Notes: generated by a model not told the origin, from the sequence alone. A DNA stretch of 27,112 bases from Nitrospirota bacterium (GCA_016207865.1 JACQZD010000091.1:1-27112); one strand, 5' to 3'; shown: positions 6,858 to 15,137, counted from the first letter of the stretch. Program-made: numbers and translations.

Positions 6858-6933
6858 TGTCATTCCTGCGGAAGCAGGAATCCAGACCTTGTTTCTTTAA
6901 AACTCTGGATTCCGCATCAAGTGCGGAATGACA
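6858..6933. repeat. BIME/REP-like repeat, copy 1
   Basis: It begins TGTCATTCCTGC and ends GCGGAATGACA, and both halves are themselves small hairpins around a spacer. Related elements occur at 9104-9177 and 14689-14748. This copy ends six bases before the ribosome binding site of the DEAD-box helicase, so it is probably in that gene's leader. Confidence 0.75.
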
Positions 6934-6949
6934 GCAATGAAGGAGTGCT

Positions 6950-8524
6950 ATGTACAAAAGATTTTACAATTTTAATCTCTCGGACGAAGTGCTTAGCGCC
7001 GTCGCTGAGATGGGCTTTGAACAGCCTACACCGATACAGGAAATCGCAATTCCCCCTGCCATGGAGGGGCTTGACATAATCGGACAGGCCCAGACCGGCA
7101 CAGGAAAGACTGCTGCATTCGGCATCCCCCTCATTGAAAAAGGCAAAAGGGGGAAAACCCCGTATGCAATTATCCTTGCGCCTACGCGCGAGCTCGCAGT
7201 GCAGGTGGCGCAGGAGCTAAACAGGCTCGGCAAAAACAAGGGCATAGTAACAGTCCCCATTTACGGAGGACAATCCATTGACAGGCAGATACGCTCGCTT
7301 AAAAAAGGTGTTGATATTGTCGTCGGCACGCCCGGACGCGTGATAGACCACATGCAGAGAAAAACGCTCAGCCTTAAAAATATCAGCTTTTTAGTCCTTG
7401 ATGAGGCGGATGAAATGCTCAACATGGGCTTTATTGAGGATATTAAGAGCATTTTGAAGGAAATCCCCTCAGAGAGACAGACAATGCTTTTTTCAGCGAC
7501 CATGCCTAAGGAGATTGTAAATATAGCCGCCAGATACATGCGGAATCCGAAAAAGGTCGCCGTAGACGCAAAAAGCATGATTGTTACAAAAATTAATCAG
7601 GTGTTTTATGAAGTCAGGCACGATAACAAGATAACGGCGCTCACAAGACTGCTTGATGTTGAAGAACCCTCTCTTACGCTCGTCTTCTGCCATACCAAAA
7701 ATGAAGTGGACGAGGTATCGGGAAAGCTCCAGCAGATGGGATATTCCGCAGGCGCGATACACGGGGATTTTACCCAGTCTCACAGGGATGAGATGATGTA
7801 TAAATTCAAAAAAGGCGATATTGACGTGCTCGTTGCCACAGACGTGGCCGCAAGGGGGCTGGACATACCCGACGTTTCGCATGTAATCAATTACAGCATA
7901 CCGCAAAACCCGGACAGTTACATTCACCGCATAGGACGCACCGGAAGGATGGGCAAACCGGGCATTGCAATCACATTCGTCACGCCGAGGGAGCTAAGGC
8001 AGTTAAGGCTCATAGAGCTTTCCGCAAAAACAAAGATTAAAAAGGCTAAACTGCCCACAATCGCCGATGTCAAAAAGGCGCGCGAGCAGGAGGTAATCAA
8101 TGAGATTGACAATGTAATTGAAAATGCAAAACACTTGGGATTTATGGATTTGACAGATGAGCTGTCCAAAAAATATCCGCTCCGCGATATAGCCGCATCG
8201 GCCCTGAGCCTCATTTTTTCAGATATTGAAGATGAGGAGATAGAGGAAATCGGCATGCCTGATTTATCCTCAAAAAATAATTACGCAAGGCTGTTCATGA
8301 CTATCGGAAGAAAGGACAGGGTAAAGGTCGGCGACATTGTCAGGTCTATTGCGTCTGCCGCAGGCATCCCGGGGGAAAAAATCGGGAACATCGCTATTTT
8401 TGACAAATTCACTTTTGTGGAAGTGCCTCAAAACCTTGCTGCAAAAGTGATTGATTCCGTTGATAATGCCGTTATCCACGGCAGAAAGATACGGATACAG
8501 CTTGCAAAGGCAAAAAAACACTAA
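6950..8524 (+). CDS. deaD: DEAD-box ATP-dependent RNA helicase, DeaD/CsdA type
   Basis: It unwinds RNA in ribosome assembly and mRNA turnover, often important in the cold. The motifs are complete: Q motif at Q30, Walker A AQTGTGKT (47-54), PTREL (78-82), DEAD (151-154), SAT (182-184), VATDVAARGLDIP (295-307) and HRIGRTGR (326-333). Residues about 445-521 form the DbpA-type RNA-binding domain, which targets structured rRNA in this family. The length, 524 residues, is normal for DeaD. AAGGAG lies before ATG 6950. A hairpin repeat in the leader might affect expression by temperature-dependent folding; this is inference. The stop codon overlaps a terminator stem. Confidence 0.93.
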   Translation: MYKRFYNFNLSDEVLSAVAEMGFEQPTPIQEIAIPPAMEGLDIIGQAQTGTGKTAAFGIPLIEKGKRGKTPYAIILAPTRELAVQVAQELNRLGKNKGIVTVPIYGGQSIDRQIRSLKKGVDIVVGTPGRVIDHMQRKTLSLKNISFLVLDEADEMLNMGFIEDIKSILKEIPSERQTMLFSATMPKEIVNIAARYMRNPKKVAVDAKSMIVTKINQVFYEVRHDNKITALTRLLDVEEPSLTLVFCHTKNEVDEVSGKLQQMGYSAGAIHGDFTQSHRDEMMYKFKKGDIDVLVATDVAARGLDIPDVSHVINYSIPQNPDSYIHRIGRTGRMGKPGIAITFVTPRELRQLRLIELSAKTKIKKAKLPTIADVKKAREQEVINEIDNVIENAKHLGFMDLTDELSKKYPLRDIAASALSLIFSDIEDEEIEEIGMPDLSSKNNYARLFMTIGRKDRVKVGDIVRSIASAAGIPGEKIGNIAIFDKFTFVEVPQNLAAKVIDSVDNAVIHGRKIRIQLAKAKKH

Positions 8525-8540
8525 ATATTAAGTGTTTTTT
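8513..8540 (+). terminator. AT-rich terminator overlapping the deaD stop
   Basis: AAAAAACACT (8513-8522) pairs perfectly with AGTGTTTTTT (8531-8540) around an eight-base loop. The second arm supplies the T-run. The first arm includes the last codons of deaD. Confidence 0.65.
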
Positions 8541-8584
8541 CCTAAATACTTTTATAAAATTTTTTAATTTGACCGTTTATGGAC

Positions 8585-8593
8585 TGTTATATT
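8585..8593 (+). promoter_or_regulatory. Possible extended -10 promoter of dsrC
   Basis: The 212 bases before dsrC contain TG-T-TATATT (8585-8593), an extended -10 box without a clear -35. Transcription from here would leave a leader of about 135 bases. No riboswitch or strong operator is evident in that leader, which ends in the ribosome binding site AAGGAGG (8721-8727). Confidence 0.3.
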
Positions 8594-8736
8594 AAAGTGT
8601 TAGGTCTGTGGTTCCTTCTTTGAGGGTTATTACCACGAATTTAAGACCTTTTGGTTTCTGTGTACAGCTTCTTTTTCAAAAATACACAGGCTAAGACAAA
8701 TAAAAAACAGGACAACATAAAAGGAGGACGTTTAAA

Positions 8737-9072
8737 ATGGCAACATTAGAATTTGAAGGAAAGAGTTACGATGTTGATGAGGAAGGTTATCTTTCAGACT
8801 GGCAGAACTGGAACGAAGGGCTTGCAGGCCACATGGCAAAGCTTGACGGGCTTGATCTGACTCAGGCGCACTGGGATGTTATCAGGTTTCTGAGGGATTA
8901 TTTCCAGAAATACCAAATAGCGCCGATGATCAAGATTCTTGTCAAGGAAATAGGCAAGTCTCTCGGTCCTGAAAAAGGCAATACCAAGTATCTGTATGAG
9001 CTTTATCCGGCAGGACCTGCAAAGCAGGCGTGCAGATATGCAGGGCTTCCAAAGCCGACCGGCTGCGTATAA
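8737..9072 (+). CDS. dsrC: DsrC/TusE-family sulfur carrier protein
   Basis: DsrC carries the sulfur atom handled by dissimilatory sulfite reductase, as a trisulfide between its two C-terminal cysteines. The trisulfide product is reduced by DsrMKJOP in sulfite reduction, or formed in the reverse direction in sulfur oxidation. The flexible arm is intact: C99 and C110 in CRYAGLPKPTGCV, with C110 penultimate and eleven residues between the pair as in true DsrC rather than TusE homologues with one cysteine. The N-terminal fold is typical, at 111 residues. AAGGAGG lies ten bases before the ATG. A weak hairpin and a BIME-like repeat separate it from the dsrM operon. Confidence 0.95.
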   Translation: MATLEFEGKSYDVDEEGYLSDWQNWNEGLAGHMAKLDGLDLTQAHWDVIRFLRDYFQKYQIAPMIKILVKEIGKSLGPEKGNTKYLYELYPAGPAKQACRYAGLPKPTGCV

Positions 9073-9077
9073 AAAAA

Positions 9078-9101
9078 GCTATTTAAGATAGCGGTTATTT
9101 T
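9078..9101 (+). terminator. Weak hairpin after dsrC
   Basis: GCTAT (9078-9082) and ATAGC (9088-9092) form a five-pair stem, followed by GGTTATTTTGTT. The stem is short, so it may only attenuate transcription into the next operon. Confidence 0.35.
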
Positions 9102-9103
9102 GT

Positions 9104-9177
9104 TGTCATTCCCGCTTGTCGGGAATCTTTCCGCTTTTTGAGAATAACAAAATGATTCTGGACAAGCCAGAATGACA
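9104..9177. repeat. BIME/REP-like repeat, copy 2
   Basis: The left half is TGTCATTCCCGCTTGTCGGG and the right half, GATTCTGGACAAGCCAGAATGACA without its first bases, is a different hairpin. Copy 3 at 14689-14748 has the same two halves in the opposite order, that is, inverted. The two copies flank the dsrMKJOP operon. Confidence 0.8.
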
Positions 9178-9239
9178 GAATTGAGAAACTTAGTAATTAA
9201 GTTCAAATTTTATAGAGGAGCGGTTTATACGGCTTAACT

Positions 9240-9809
9240 ATGGAGTTGTATAATCTTCTGTCAGAAAATAAATCTGCTATTGTCAGTCAATGGTTTGATG
9301 CGATAGTTGAAACTTATCCGCCTGATACCTCACGTTTTTTAAAAGGGCAGCAGAATCCCTTTCATAATCCGGTAGGGGCTGTAATATATCAGGGGATGGA
9401 GCATCTATTTGAAGAACTCCTCCGCGCGGCGTGGAGCGAAAATCTTTCCCTGCACCTTGACAATATCGTCAGAATCAGGGCCATTCAGGACTTTACCCCC
9501 TCACAAGCCATTGGTTTTATCCTCCATCTGAAAAAAATCATCAGGGAAACGTTTATAAATGAAATCGCTGAGCGCAGGCTTTCTGATGAATTGCTGATAT
9601 TTGAAAATAAAGTAGACGACATCTCCCTGCTTGCCTTTGACAACTACATGAAATGCAGGGAAAAAATTTATCAGCTCAAGGTCAATGAACTGCAAGGCTG
9701 GACCTTCAGGAGACTGCAGAAGGCGGATGAAGTATATAAGCAGGAATGCGTCCATAAAGACATCCATAATGAAACAATAGAATTTGAAAGAAAAGAGGTA
9801 TCAAGATGA
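9240..9809 (+). CDS. RsbRD N-terminal-domain protein of the dsr operon
   Basis: The protein (189 residues) is predicted to be soluble and helical, with the pattern of the RsbRD N-terminal sensor-like domain: a start LLSENKSAIVSQWFDAIVETYP, and later DFTPSQAIGFILHLKKIIRE. Proteins of this type often precede dsrM in sulfate-reducing bacteria; their role is unknown and may be sensing or assembly. No heme or metal motif is evident. The stop codon overlaps the dsrM start (ATGA), so it belongs to that operon. The only ribosome binding site, AGAGGAG, is some 20 bases before the ATG, which is unusually far. Its function here is inferred from position. Confidence 0.8.
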   Translation: MELYNLLSENKSAIVSQWFDAIVETYPPDTSRFLKGQQNPFHNPVGAVIYQGMEHLFEELLRAAWSENLSLHLDNIVRIRAIQDFTPSQAIGFILHLKKIIRETFINEIAERRLSDELLIFENKVDDISLLAFDNYMKCREKIYQLKVNELQGWTFRRLQKADEVYKQECVHKDIHNETIEFERKEVSR

Positions 9810-10798
9810 ATGCCATTCTTTCCCTTATTGCCGTAATAGCCCTCATTCTGATTGCTTTGCTGGGAGTCAAAACGGCAAACCTTCATTCCCTCTTTGGAAT
9901 AGCTGTGCCTTATGCGGCTATGGCCATATTCCTCATCGGCGTAATCTCACGGGTTTTGAAGTGGGGGCGCTCGCCGGTTCCATTCTGCATCCCGACAACC
10001 TGCGGTCAGCAGAAGTCTTTGCCGTGGATTAAACAGTCCAAACTTGACAACCCGTCAACAACCTCAGGAGTCATCGGAAGAATGCTTCTTGAGGTCCTTT
10101 TGTTTCGTTCGCTGTTCAGCAATACGGCATTTGAATTAAGAAATGGTCCCAAGGTAGCCTACGGCTCCACAAGGTGGCTCTGGCTCGGCGGACTGGCATT
10201 CCACTGGTCCTTTTTAGTGGTCCTCATCAGACACCTGAGATTATTTACTGAGCCTGTGCCTGCATGCCTGAGCAGCCTGGAAGTTCTTGACGGATTTTTG
10301 CAGATAGGCGCGCCCGGGCTTTTATTAAGCGGCGTAGTTCTCCTGCTTGCGGTTACATATCTTTTCCTGAGGAGGGTTTTAATCCCTGAGGTCCGCTACA
10401 TTTCGCTTGCGGCGGATTATTTCCCGCTGTTTTTAATATTAAGCATAGCCCTAAGCGGCATCATTATGCGGTATTTTACAAAGGTGGATATAGTAGGCGT
10501 AAAGGCTCTGACACTGGGATTAGTCAGTTTTAATGCAGTAATCCCCGAAGGAATCAGCGTCGTTTTTTACATACATCTGTTCCTTGTAAGCGCACTGCTT
10601 GCTTACATACCGTTCAGCAAGATTATGCATCTGGGCGGAGTATTATTAAGCCCGACCAGAAATATGCCTAATAACAGCCGTATGGAGCGGCACATAAATC
10701 CGTGGAATTATCCTGTCCATGTTCATACTTATGAAGAATATGAAAACGATTTCAGGGAAAAAATGAAGTCGGCTGGAATCCCTGTGGAGAAGGAGTAA
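9806..10798 (+). CDS. dsrM: DsrM, membrane cytochrome b subunit of DsrMKJOP
   Basis: This NarI-like subunit (330 residues) holds heme b and handles menaquinone in the cytoplasmic membrane, passing electrons to or from DsrK. Hydrophobic segments are at about 4-21, 30-48, 122-143, 168-190, 205-225 and 250-272, which gives six helices. The loop 60-75 with CIPTTCGQQKSLPW is characteristic of the DsrM type. The soluble C-terminus contains HINPWNYPVHVHTYEEYEND. It overlaps the RsbRD-like gene by four bases and is two bases from dsrK, so co-translation is likely. The identity is secure from context as well as sequence. Confidence 0.92.
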   Translation: MNAILSLIAVIALILIALLGVKTANLHSLFGIAVPYAAMAIFLIGVISRVLKWGRSPVPFCIPTTCGQQKSLPWIKQSKLDNPSTTSGVIGRMLLEVLLFRSLFSNTAFELRNGPKVAYGSTRWLWLGGLAFHWSFLVVLIRHLRLFTEPVPACLSSLEVLDGFLQIGAPGLLLSGVVLLLAVTYLFLRRVLIPEVRYISLAADYFPLFLILSIALSGIIMRYFTKVDIVGVKALTLGLVSFNAVIPEGISVVFYIHLFLVSALLAYIPFSKIMHLGGVLLSPTRNMPNNSRMERHINPWNYPVHVHTYEEYENDFREKMKSAGIPVEKE

Positions 10799-10800
10799 TT

Positions 10801-12411
10801 ATGTCAAAAACGCCCAAACCGGATGAACTGTCTAAAGTAGATTATACTCCGCCTAAGACCGGATGGATGGACACGCCTGCTGAATTCAAGCAGGGCATGT
10901 GGTGTTACGGCTCAAAGCCCAAAAATCTTGAGACTTTGGAGTTTCCCAATCCGAGGCAGTGGTCGCCTGCGGATGAGGACTGGAAACTGCCCGAGAACTG
11001 GCAGGAAATTCTGCTGAACGGGCTTAAAGAACGGCTTGATAAATACCGTTCATTCAAGGTCTTTATGGACATATGCGTAAGATGCGGGGCCTGCGCTGAT
11101 AAATGCCACTTTTTCATAGGCTCCGGCGACCCGAAGAATATGCCGGTCTTAAGGGCGGAATTGCTCCGCTCCGTATACAGGGGAAATTTTACAACTGCGG
11201 GAAAAATACTTGGAAAACTTGCCGGCGCGCGCAAGCTTACGTATTCAGTGCTAAAGGAATGGTGGTATTATTTCTTTCAGTGCACGGAATGCCGCCGCTG
11301 TTCCGTCTTCTGCCCTTATGGAATTGATACTGCTGAAATCACCATGATGGCCAGGGAACTCCTTAACCTCCTCGGATTAAATACAGACTGGATCTCAGGG
11401 CCTGCCGCAAACTGCTATATGAAGGGCAACCACTTAGGTCTTGAGCCTCATACAATTGTCGGCAATCTTGAATACATGCTGGATGATATTGAAACAATAA
11501 CCGGCATAAAAATAAAGCCGTCATTCAACAGAAAAGGCGCTGAAATACTTTTTGTAACGCCTTCCGGAGACCTTTTTGCAGACCCGGGCACATATACCGC
11601 AATGGGTTATCTCATGCTGTTCCATGAATTGGGGCTTGACTACACCTGGAGCACCTATGCCTCAGAAGGCGGAAACTTCGGTTTCTTCACATCCAATGAG
11701 CTTGCAAAGAGGCTGAATTCAAAAATATACGCAGAGGCAAAGAGACTTGGCGTTAAATGGATTCTGGGCGGAGAATGCGGCCATATGTGGAGGGTTCTGA
11801 ATCAATACATGGACATGTGGAACGGTCCCGCAGACTTCCTGCTGGTGCCTAAGTCTCCGGTAACCGGCACTGTATTTGAAAATGCAAAATCCACCAAAAT
11901 GGTTCACATTGCAGAATTCACTGCGGACCTTATAAAACACGGGAAGCTGAAGCTGGACCCGAAGAGAAACGACCACCTGAAGGTAACCTTCCATGATTCA
12001 TGCAACACCGCGCGGGGCATGGGCATTTTTGAAGAGCCCCGTTACATTATCAAAAACGTGTGCAATCATTTCTACGAGATGGATGAGCATACTATCAGGG
12101 AAAAGACCTTCTGCTGCGGCAGCGGCTCGGGACTGAATGCAGGCGAAAACATGGAACTCAGGATGAGGGGCGGACTGCCGAGGGCCAATGCCGTAAAAGA
12201 CGTTGTGGAGAAATACGGCGTAAACATGTTAGCCAATATCTGCGCCATTGACAGGGCGGCGCTTCCGGCAATACTGGACTACTGGGTGCCCGGAACCGGC
12301 TGCACAGGCGTTCACGAGCTCGTTGCAAATGCGCTCGTCATGAAAGGTGAAAAAGAGCGTACGACCAATCTGCGCGGCGAACCGCTTAACGGAATGGAGG
12401 GCCAGGAATAA
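10801..12411 (+). CDS. dsrK: DsrK, HdrD-like iron-sulfur catalytic subunit
   Basis: DsrK is the cytoplasmic subunit that acts on the DsrC trisulfide or disulfide, by analogy with heterodisulfide reductase HdrD. Two ferredoxin-type [4Fe-4S] motifs are complete: C92, C95, C98, C102 (CVRCGACADKC) and C161, C164, C167, C171. The catalytic cluster is supplied by CCG domains: the second is clear, with C401, the pair C438-C439 (TFCCGSGSG) and C481. The first is degenerate, with ECGHMWR at about 325-331, as is usual in DsrK. At 536 residues it is full length. It follows dsrM after two bases and its stop overlaps the dsrJ start. Confidence 0.95.
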   Translation: MSKTPKPDELSKVDYTPPKTGWMDTPAEFKQGMWCYGSKPKNLETLEFPNPRQWSPADEDWKLPENWQEILLNGLKERLDKYRSFKVFMDICVRCGACADKCHFFIGSGDPKNMPVLRAELLRSVYRGNFTTAGKILGKLAGARKLTYSVLKEWWYYFFQCTECRRCSVFCPYGIDTAEITMMARELLNLLGLNTDWISGPAANCYMKGNHLGLEPHTIVGNLEYMLDDIETITGIKIKPSFNRKGAEILFVTPSGDLFADPGTYTAMGYLMLFHELGLDYTWSTYASEGGNFGFFTSNELAKRLNSKIYAEAKRLGVKWILGGECGHMWRVLNQYMDMWNGPADFLLVPKSPVTGTVFENAKSTKMVHIAEFTADLIKHGKLKLDPKRNDHLKVTFHDSCNTARGMGIFEEPRYIIKNVCNHFYEMDEHTIREKTFCCGSGSGLNAGENMELRMRGGLPRANAVKDVVEKYGVNMLANICAIDRAALPAILDYWVPGTGCTGVHELVANALVMKGEKERTTNLRGEPLNGMEGQE

Positions 12412-12809
12412 TGTATAAAGGCAGAAAAATAATCACCGGACTCATCCTCTTTGTAGGACTGGCTGCGATTCCTTTCTTTTATAACTCCGGCAAAACATCT
12501 GTCAAGCCGGAGCCAAACATTGACACACCGGCAATCCAACAGCTTGCTGAAAAACAGTGCGTTGAACCGAGAGAATTTATGAAGGCCAACCATATGCAGC
12601 TCCTGAATGACTGGAGAGACTCTGCCGTACGCGACGGCAGCAGGATTTATGTTAATTCTCAGGGCAAGCAGTTCACCATAAGCCTTCAGAACACCTGCAT
12701 GCACTGTCATTCAAACAAGGCTGAATTTTGCGACAAGTGCCACACCTACGCAAATGTAAAACCGTACTGCTGGAACTGCCATATAGCGCCGAAGGAGAAC
12801 AAGACATGA
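12411..12809 (+). CDS. dsrJ: DsrJ, triheme cytochrome c subunit
   Basis: DsrJ is anchored in the membrane by an N-terminal helix (8-24) and lies in the periplasm. Three heme-binding motifs are present in its C-terminal third: CMHCH (96-100), CDKCH (107-111) and CWNCH (120-124). C50, in KQCVEPREFMKANHMQLLND, corresponds to the cysteine known as an axial heme ligand in DsrJ, and H61 is likely another ligand. The length (132 residues) is usual. Start and stop overlap with its neighbours: TAATG with dsrK, and ATGA with dsrO. Its electrons would pass to or from DsrO. No residue loss is visible here, in contrast to DsrO. Confidence 0.93.
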   Translation: MYKGRKIITGLILFVGLAAIPFFYNSGKTSVKPEPNIDTPAIQQLAEKQCVEPREFMKANHMQLLNDWRDSAVRDGSRIYVNSQGKQFTISLQNTCMHCHSNKAEFCDKCHTYANVKPYCWNCHIAPKENKT

Positions 12810-13399
12810 GCATAGATAGGAGAGAATTTTTAAAATTTGCAGGGGCCTCTACGCTGTTTGGGCTCGGAGGCATAACAGCAGTACAGGAGCTTCTTAAAAC
12901 CGGCGCAGGAGCCTCGCAAGTGCTGGTTGATGAGAAGGCTTTATCGGCAAACAGATGGGCTATGGTTATTGACATAAGCAAATTCAAGACAGAGGCAGAC
13001 TATAAAAATGTGATACAGGCCTGCCACAGCATACATAATGTGCCTGACATAGGCAATCCCAAAGATGAAGTTAAGTGGATATGGACTGACACCTATGAGC
13101 ACACCTTCCCGGGACAGGAAAATGAATATATGCCGTTTATCAAAGAGGAAAACCCTGAATATCCCACAAGGACCATGGGTGTTGTGGAAAAATGCACCTT
13201 CTGCTTTGAACGGCTTGCAAAAGGTCTTCAGCCGGCCTGTGTGGAAAAGTCTAACGGCGGGCTGATATTCGGCGACCTGTCTGACCCCAATTCAGAGGTC
13301 AGGAAGGTCTTAAGCACACATTACAGCATCAGGCGCAAACCGGAAATCGGAACGCAGCCCAGTGTTTATTACATTATAGGAGGTAGTGAAAATGCTTGA
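12806..13399 (+). CDS. dsrO: DsrO, shortened periplasmic ferredoxin-like subunit with one cluster site left
   Basis: This is the iron-sulfur subunit of DsrMKJOP, exported by the Tat path: DRREFLKFAG (4-13) is the twin-arginine signal. ATG 12806 is chosen because it overlaps the dsrJ stop and begins directly before the signal; an upstream in-frame ATG at 12728 would run through dsrJ. The length is 197 residues where about 250-260 is usual. Family members carry four cysteine motifs. Here motif I has F60, Y66 and V69 in place of three cysteines and keeps C73. Motifs II and III are missing between M109 and F111. Motif IV keeps C130, C133 and C145 but has S149 instead of the fourth cysteine. The remaining four cysteines are one cluster set. 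The reading frame is open and the flanks (HNVPD, RTMGVVEKCTFC, EVRKVL) are conserved. Confidence 0.9.
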   Translation: MSIDRREFLKFAGASTLFGLGGITAVQELLKTGAGASQVLVDEKALSANRWAMVIDISKFKTEADYKNVIQACHSIHNVPDIGNPKDEVKWIWTDTYEHTFPGQENEYMPFIKEENPEYPTRTMGVVEKCTFCFERLAKGLQPACVEKSNGGLIFGDLSDPNSEVRKVLSTHYSIRRKPEIGTQPSVYYIIGGSENA

Positions 13400-14564
13400 A
13401 AAAGCGCTGACCGGAAGTAAAAAATACTGGGTCTGGATATTCTTTTTACTTGCAATAATCGGAATAGGTGTCATCAACTACCTTCGCCAGTTCAGCTACG
13501 GACTTGGCATTACAGGCATGAGCCGGGATGTTTCGTGGGGTTTTTATATCTCCCAGTTTACATTCCTTGTCGGTGTTGCGGCCTCAGCCGTTATGCTCGT
13601 CATACCTTATTACCTGCATGACTTTAAAAAATTCGGAAAGATAGTCATACTCGGGGAATTTCTGGCCGTAGCCTCTGTTTCAATGTGCATGCTGTTTATT
13701 TTTGTGGACATGGGACAGCCGATGAGGATTATGAACGTCATACTGCACCCCACTCCCAATTCAATCCTTTTCTGGGACGCCACTGTTTTAAACGGTTATC
13801 TGTTTCTTAACATTATTATCGGATGGACTACCCTCGGCGCAGACCGCAAGGGCGTTCCGCCTCCGGCCTGGGTAAAACCCCTGATATATCTGTCAATACC
13901 GTGGGCCGTCAGCATACATACGGTTACGGCATTTCTTTATGCAGGTCTTCCCGGAAGACATTTCTGGCTTTCTGCCGTCATGGCGGCGCGGTTTCTCGCA
14001 TCGGCATTTGCCTCCGGACCGTCGCTTCTTATTATTTTATGCCTGATTGTAAGGAAGGTCAGCAAATTTGACCCGGGCAAAGAACCGATACAGGCACTTG
14101 GAAAGATAGTCACGTACGCGATGTTTGCCAATGTATTTCTGCTCGGGCTTGAGTTTTTTACCGCATTTTACAGCAATATACCCGGGCACATGCATCCCTT
14201 CCACTATCTCTATGCCGGTCTTGAAGGGCATGGCAAACTGGTCCCGCTGATGTGGGCGTCATCTATACTTGCAGTTGTGGCTCTTATCCTCCTGATAAAT
14301 CCGAATATGAGGAAAAATGAGAATATCCTTGCCTTCACCTGTGCATCAGTCTTTATATCCTTGTGGATTGACAAGGGCTTCGGACTGGTTATCGGAGGAT
14401 TTGTCCCAAATCCGTTTGAAGGAGTAACAGAGTACTGGCCCACACTGCCTGAGGCCTTAATCTCCCTTGCGGTATGGTGCATAGGGTTTCTGATACTTAC
14501 AATACTTTACAAGATTGCAGTTACAGTGAGGGAAGAGACAAGCTCCTGGCCCGAGCTTCATTAA
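13392..14564 (+). CDS. dsrP: DsrP, NrfD-like integral membrane subunit
   Basis: DsrP (390 residues) is a membrane protein of the NrfD/PsrC family that binds quinone and works with the DsrO and DsrJ subunits. About ten hydrophobic helices are visible, starting at about 13-32 and 50-72 and ending near 365-383. Typical stretches are SYGLGITGMSRDVSWGFYIS and HTVTAFLYAGLPGRHFW. A GTG at 13386 in the same frame would lie only two bases after AGGAGG (13378-13383), so ATG 13392 is preferred at eight bases. The start overlaps dsrO. It is the last gene of the operon. No strong terminator follows; GCCCTG and CAGGGC at 14568-14596 form only a loose stem. Confidence 0.93.
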   Translation: MLEKALTGSKKYWVWIFFLLAIIGIGVINYLRQFSYGLGITGMSRDVSWGFYISQFTFLVGVAASAVMLVIPYYLHDFKKFGKIVILGEFLAVASVSMCMLFIFVDMGQPMRIMNVILHPTPNSILFWDATVLNGYLFLNIIIGWTTLGADRKGVPPPAWVKPLIYLSIPWAVSIHTVTAFLYAGLPGRHFWLSAVMAARFLASAFASGPSLLIILCLIVRKVSKFDPGKEPIQALGKIVTYAMFANVFLLGLEFFTAFYSNIPGHMHPFHYLYAGLEGHGKLVPLMWASSILAVVALILLINPNMRKNENILAFTCASVFISLWIDKGFGLVIGGFVPNPFEGVTEYWPTLPEALISLAVWCIGFLILTILYKIAVTVREETSSWPELH

Positions 14565-14948
14565 ACAGCCCTGCGGGTAACAGGCGCTGACAGGGCATAG
14601 ATACCTGAGAAATATTAGGGCAATTAAACTATCCCGCAGTCCGGCATTTCGGGACGAGATTTTAAGATTGTGAACGACTTTTCACTATGTCATTCTGGCT
14701 TGTCCAGAATCTTTCTTCAAAAAGGATTCCCGTCAAGCGGGAATGACAACGAGAAGCGATAAGTTATACCCCAAAGCCAAGCTTTGAGGAATTCTTTCTC
14801 GGATGTAGATTTTTAATAAAATAATTAGTTATAATTAAAAAATTGGTTTTTAGCTGATAAATGACATTCTTGCCTTATCCTCATCAGGCTTTAAGGCCTC
14901 TTAAATTTCCAGGATTGGCTTGAATTAAAAACACAGGAGGTGACAAAC
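14565..14948. other. Intergenic region between dsrP and the ferredoxin
   Basis: The 384 bases hold no gene. They contain a loose GC stem (14568-14596), a BIME-like repeat (14689-14748), a perfect TATAAT (14830-14835) without a good -35, and the ferredoxin ribosome binding site. The TATAAT would give a leader of about 107 bases for the ferredoxin. I see nothing else. Confidence 0.6.
14689..14748. repeat. BIME/REP-like repeat, copy 3
   Basis: It begins TGTCATTCTGGCTTGTCCAG and ends CCCGTCAAGCGGGAATGACA. The two halves are those of copy 2 in inverted orientation. Confidence 0.8.
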
Positions 14949-15134
14949 ATGTATGTAGTTGCAATTGAAAATGAAAAATGCGACGGGTGCGAGGAGTGCG
15001 TAAATATCTGCCCGGTGGAAGTCTTCAAGCTTGAAGACGGAAAATCATCACCGCACAAGTCAGATGAATGCGCTTACTGCTTAAGCTGCGTAGAGGCATG
15101 CCCCAACAAAGCTATCACTGTAACTGAAATGTAA
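14949..15134 (+). CDS. 2[4Fe-4S] ferredoxin
   Basis: The protein (61 residues) is a small soluble electron carrier with two complete cluster motifs, CDGCEECVNICP and CAYCLSCVEACP. A GTG at 14940 overlaps the AGGAGG ribosome binding site itself, so ATG 14949 is the start, eight bases after the site. Ferredoxins of this size often lie near dsr genes in sulfite-reducing organisms, and it may donate electrons to sulfite reductase. That partner is inference, since dsrAB is not in the window. It is convergent with tusA and shares a two-way terminator with it. Confidence 0.92.
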   Translation: MYVVAIENEKCDGCEECVNICPVEVFKLEDGKSSPHKSDECAYCLSCVEACPNKAITVTEM

Positions 15135-15137
15135 TAT

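Noticed and set aside
12728..12805. Upstream in-frame start for dsrO at 12728
   Set aside because: It would run through the heme motifs of dsrJ in another frame and put 26 unrelated residues before the twin-arginine signal; ATG 12806 overlaps the dsrJ stop as expected.
12806..13399. Assembly error as the cause of the short DsrO
   Set aside because: The missing part is in frame, and the cysteine replacements outside it are separate base changes that match the lost partners. An assembly gap would not produce them.
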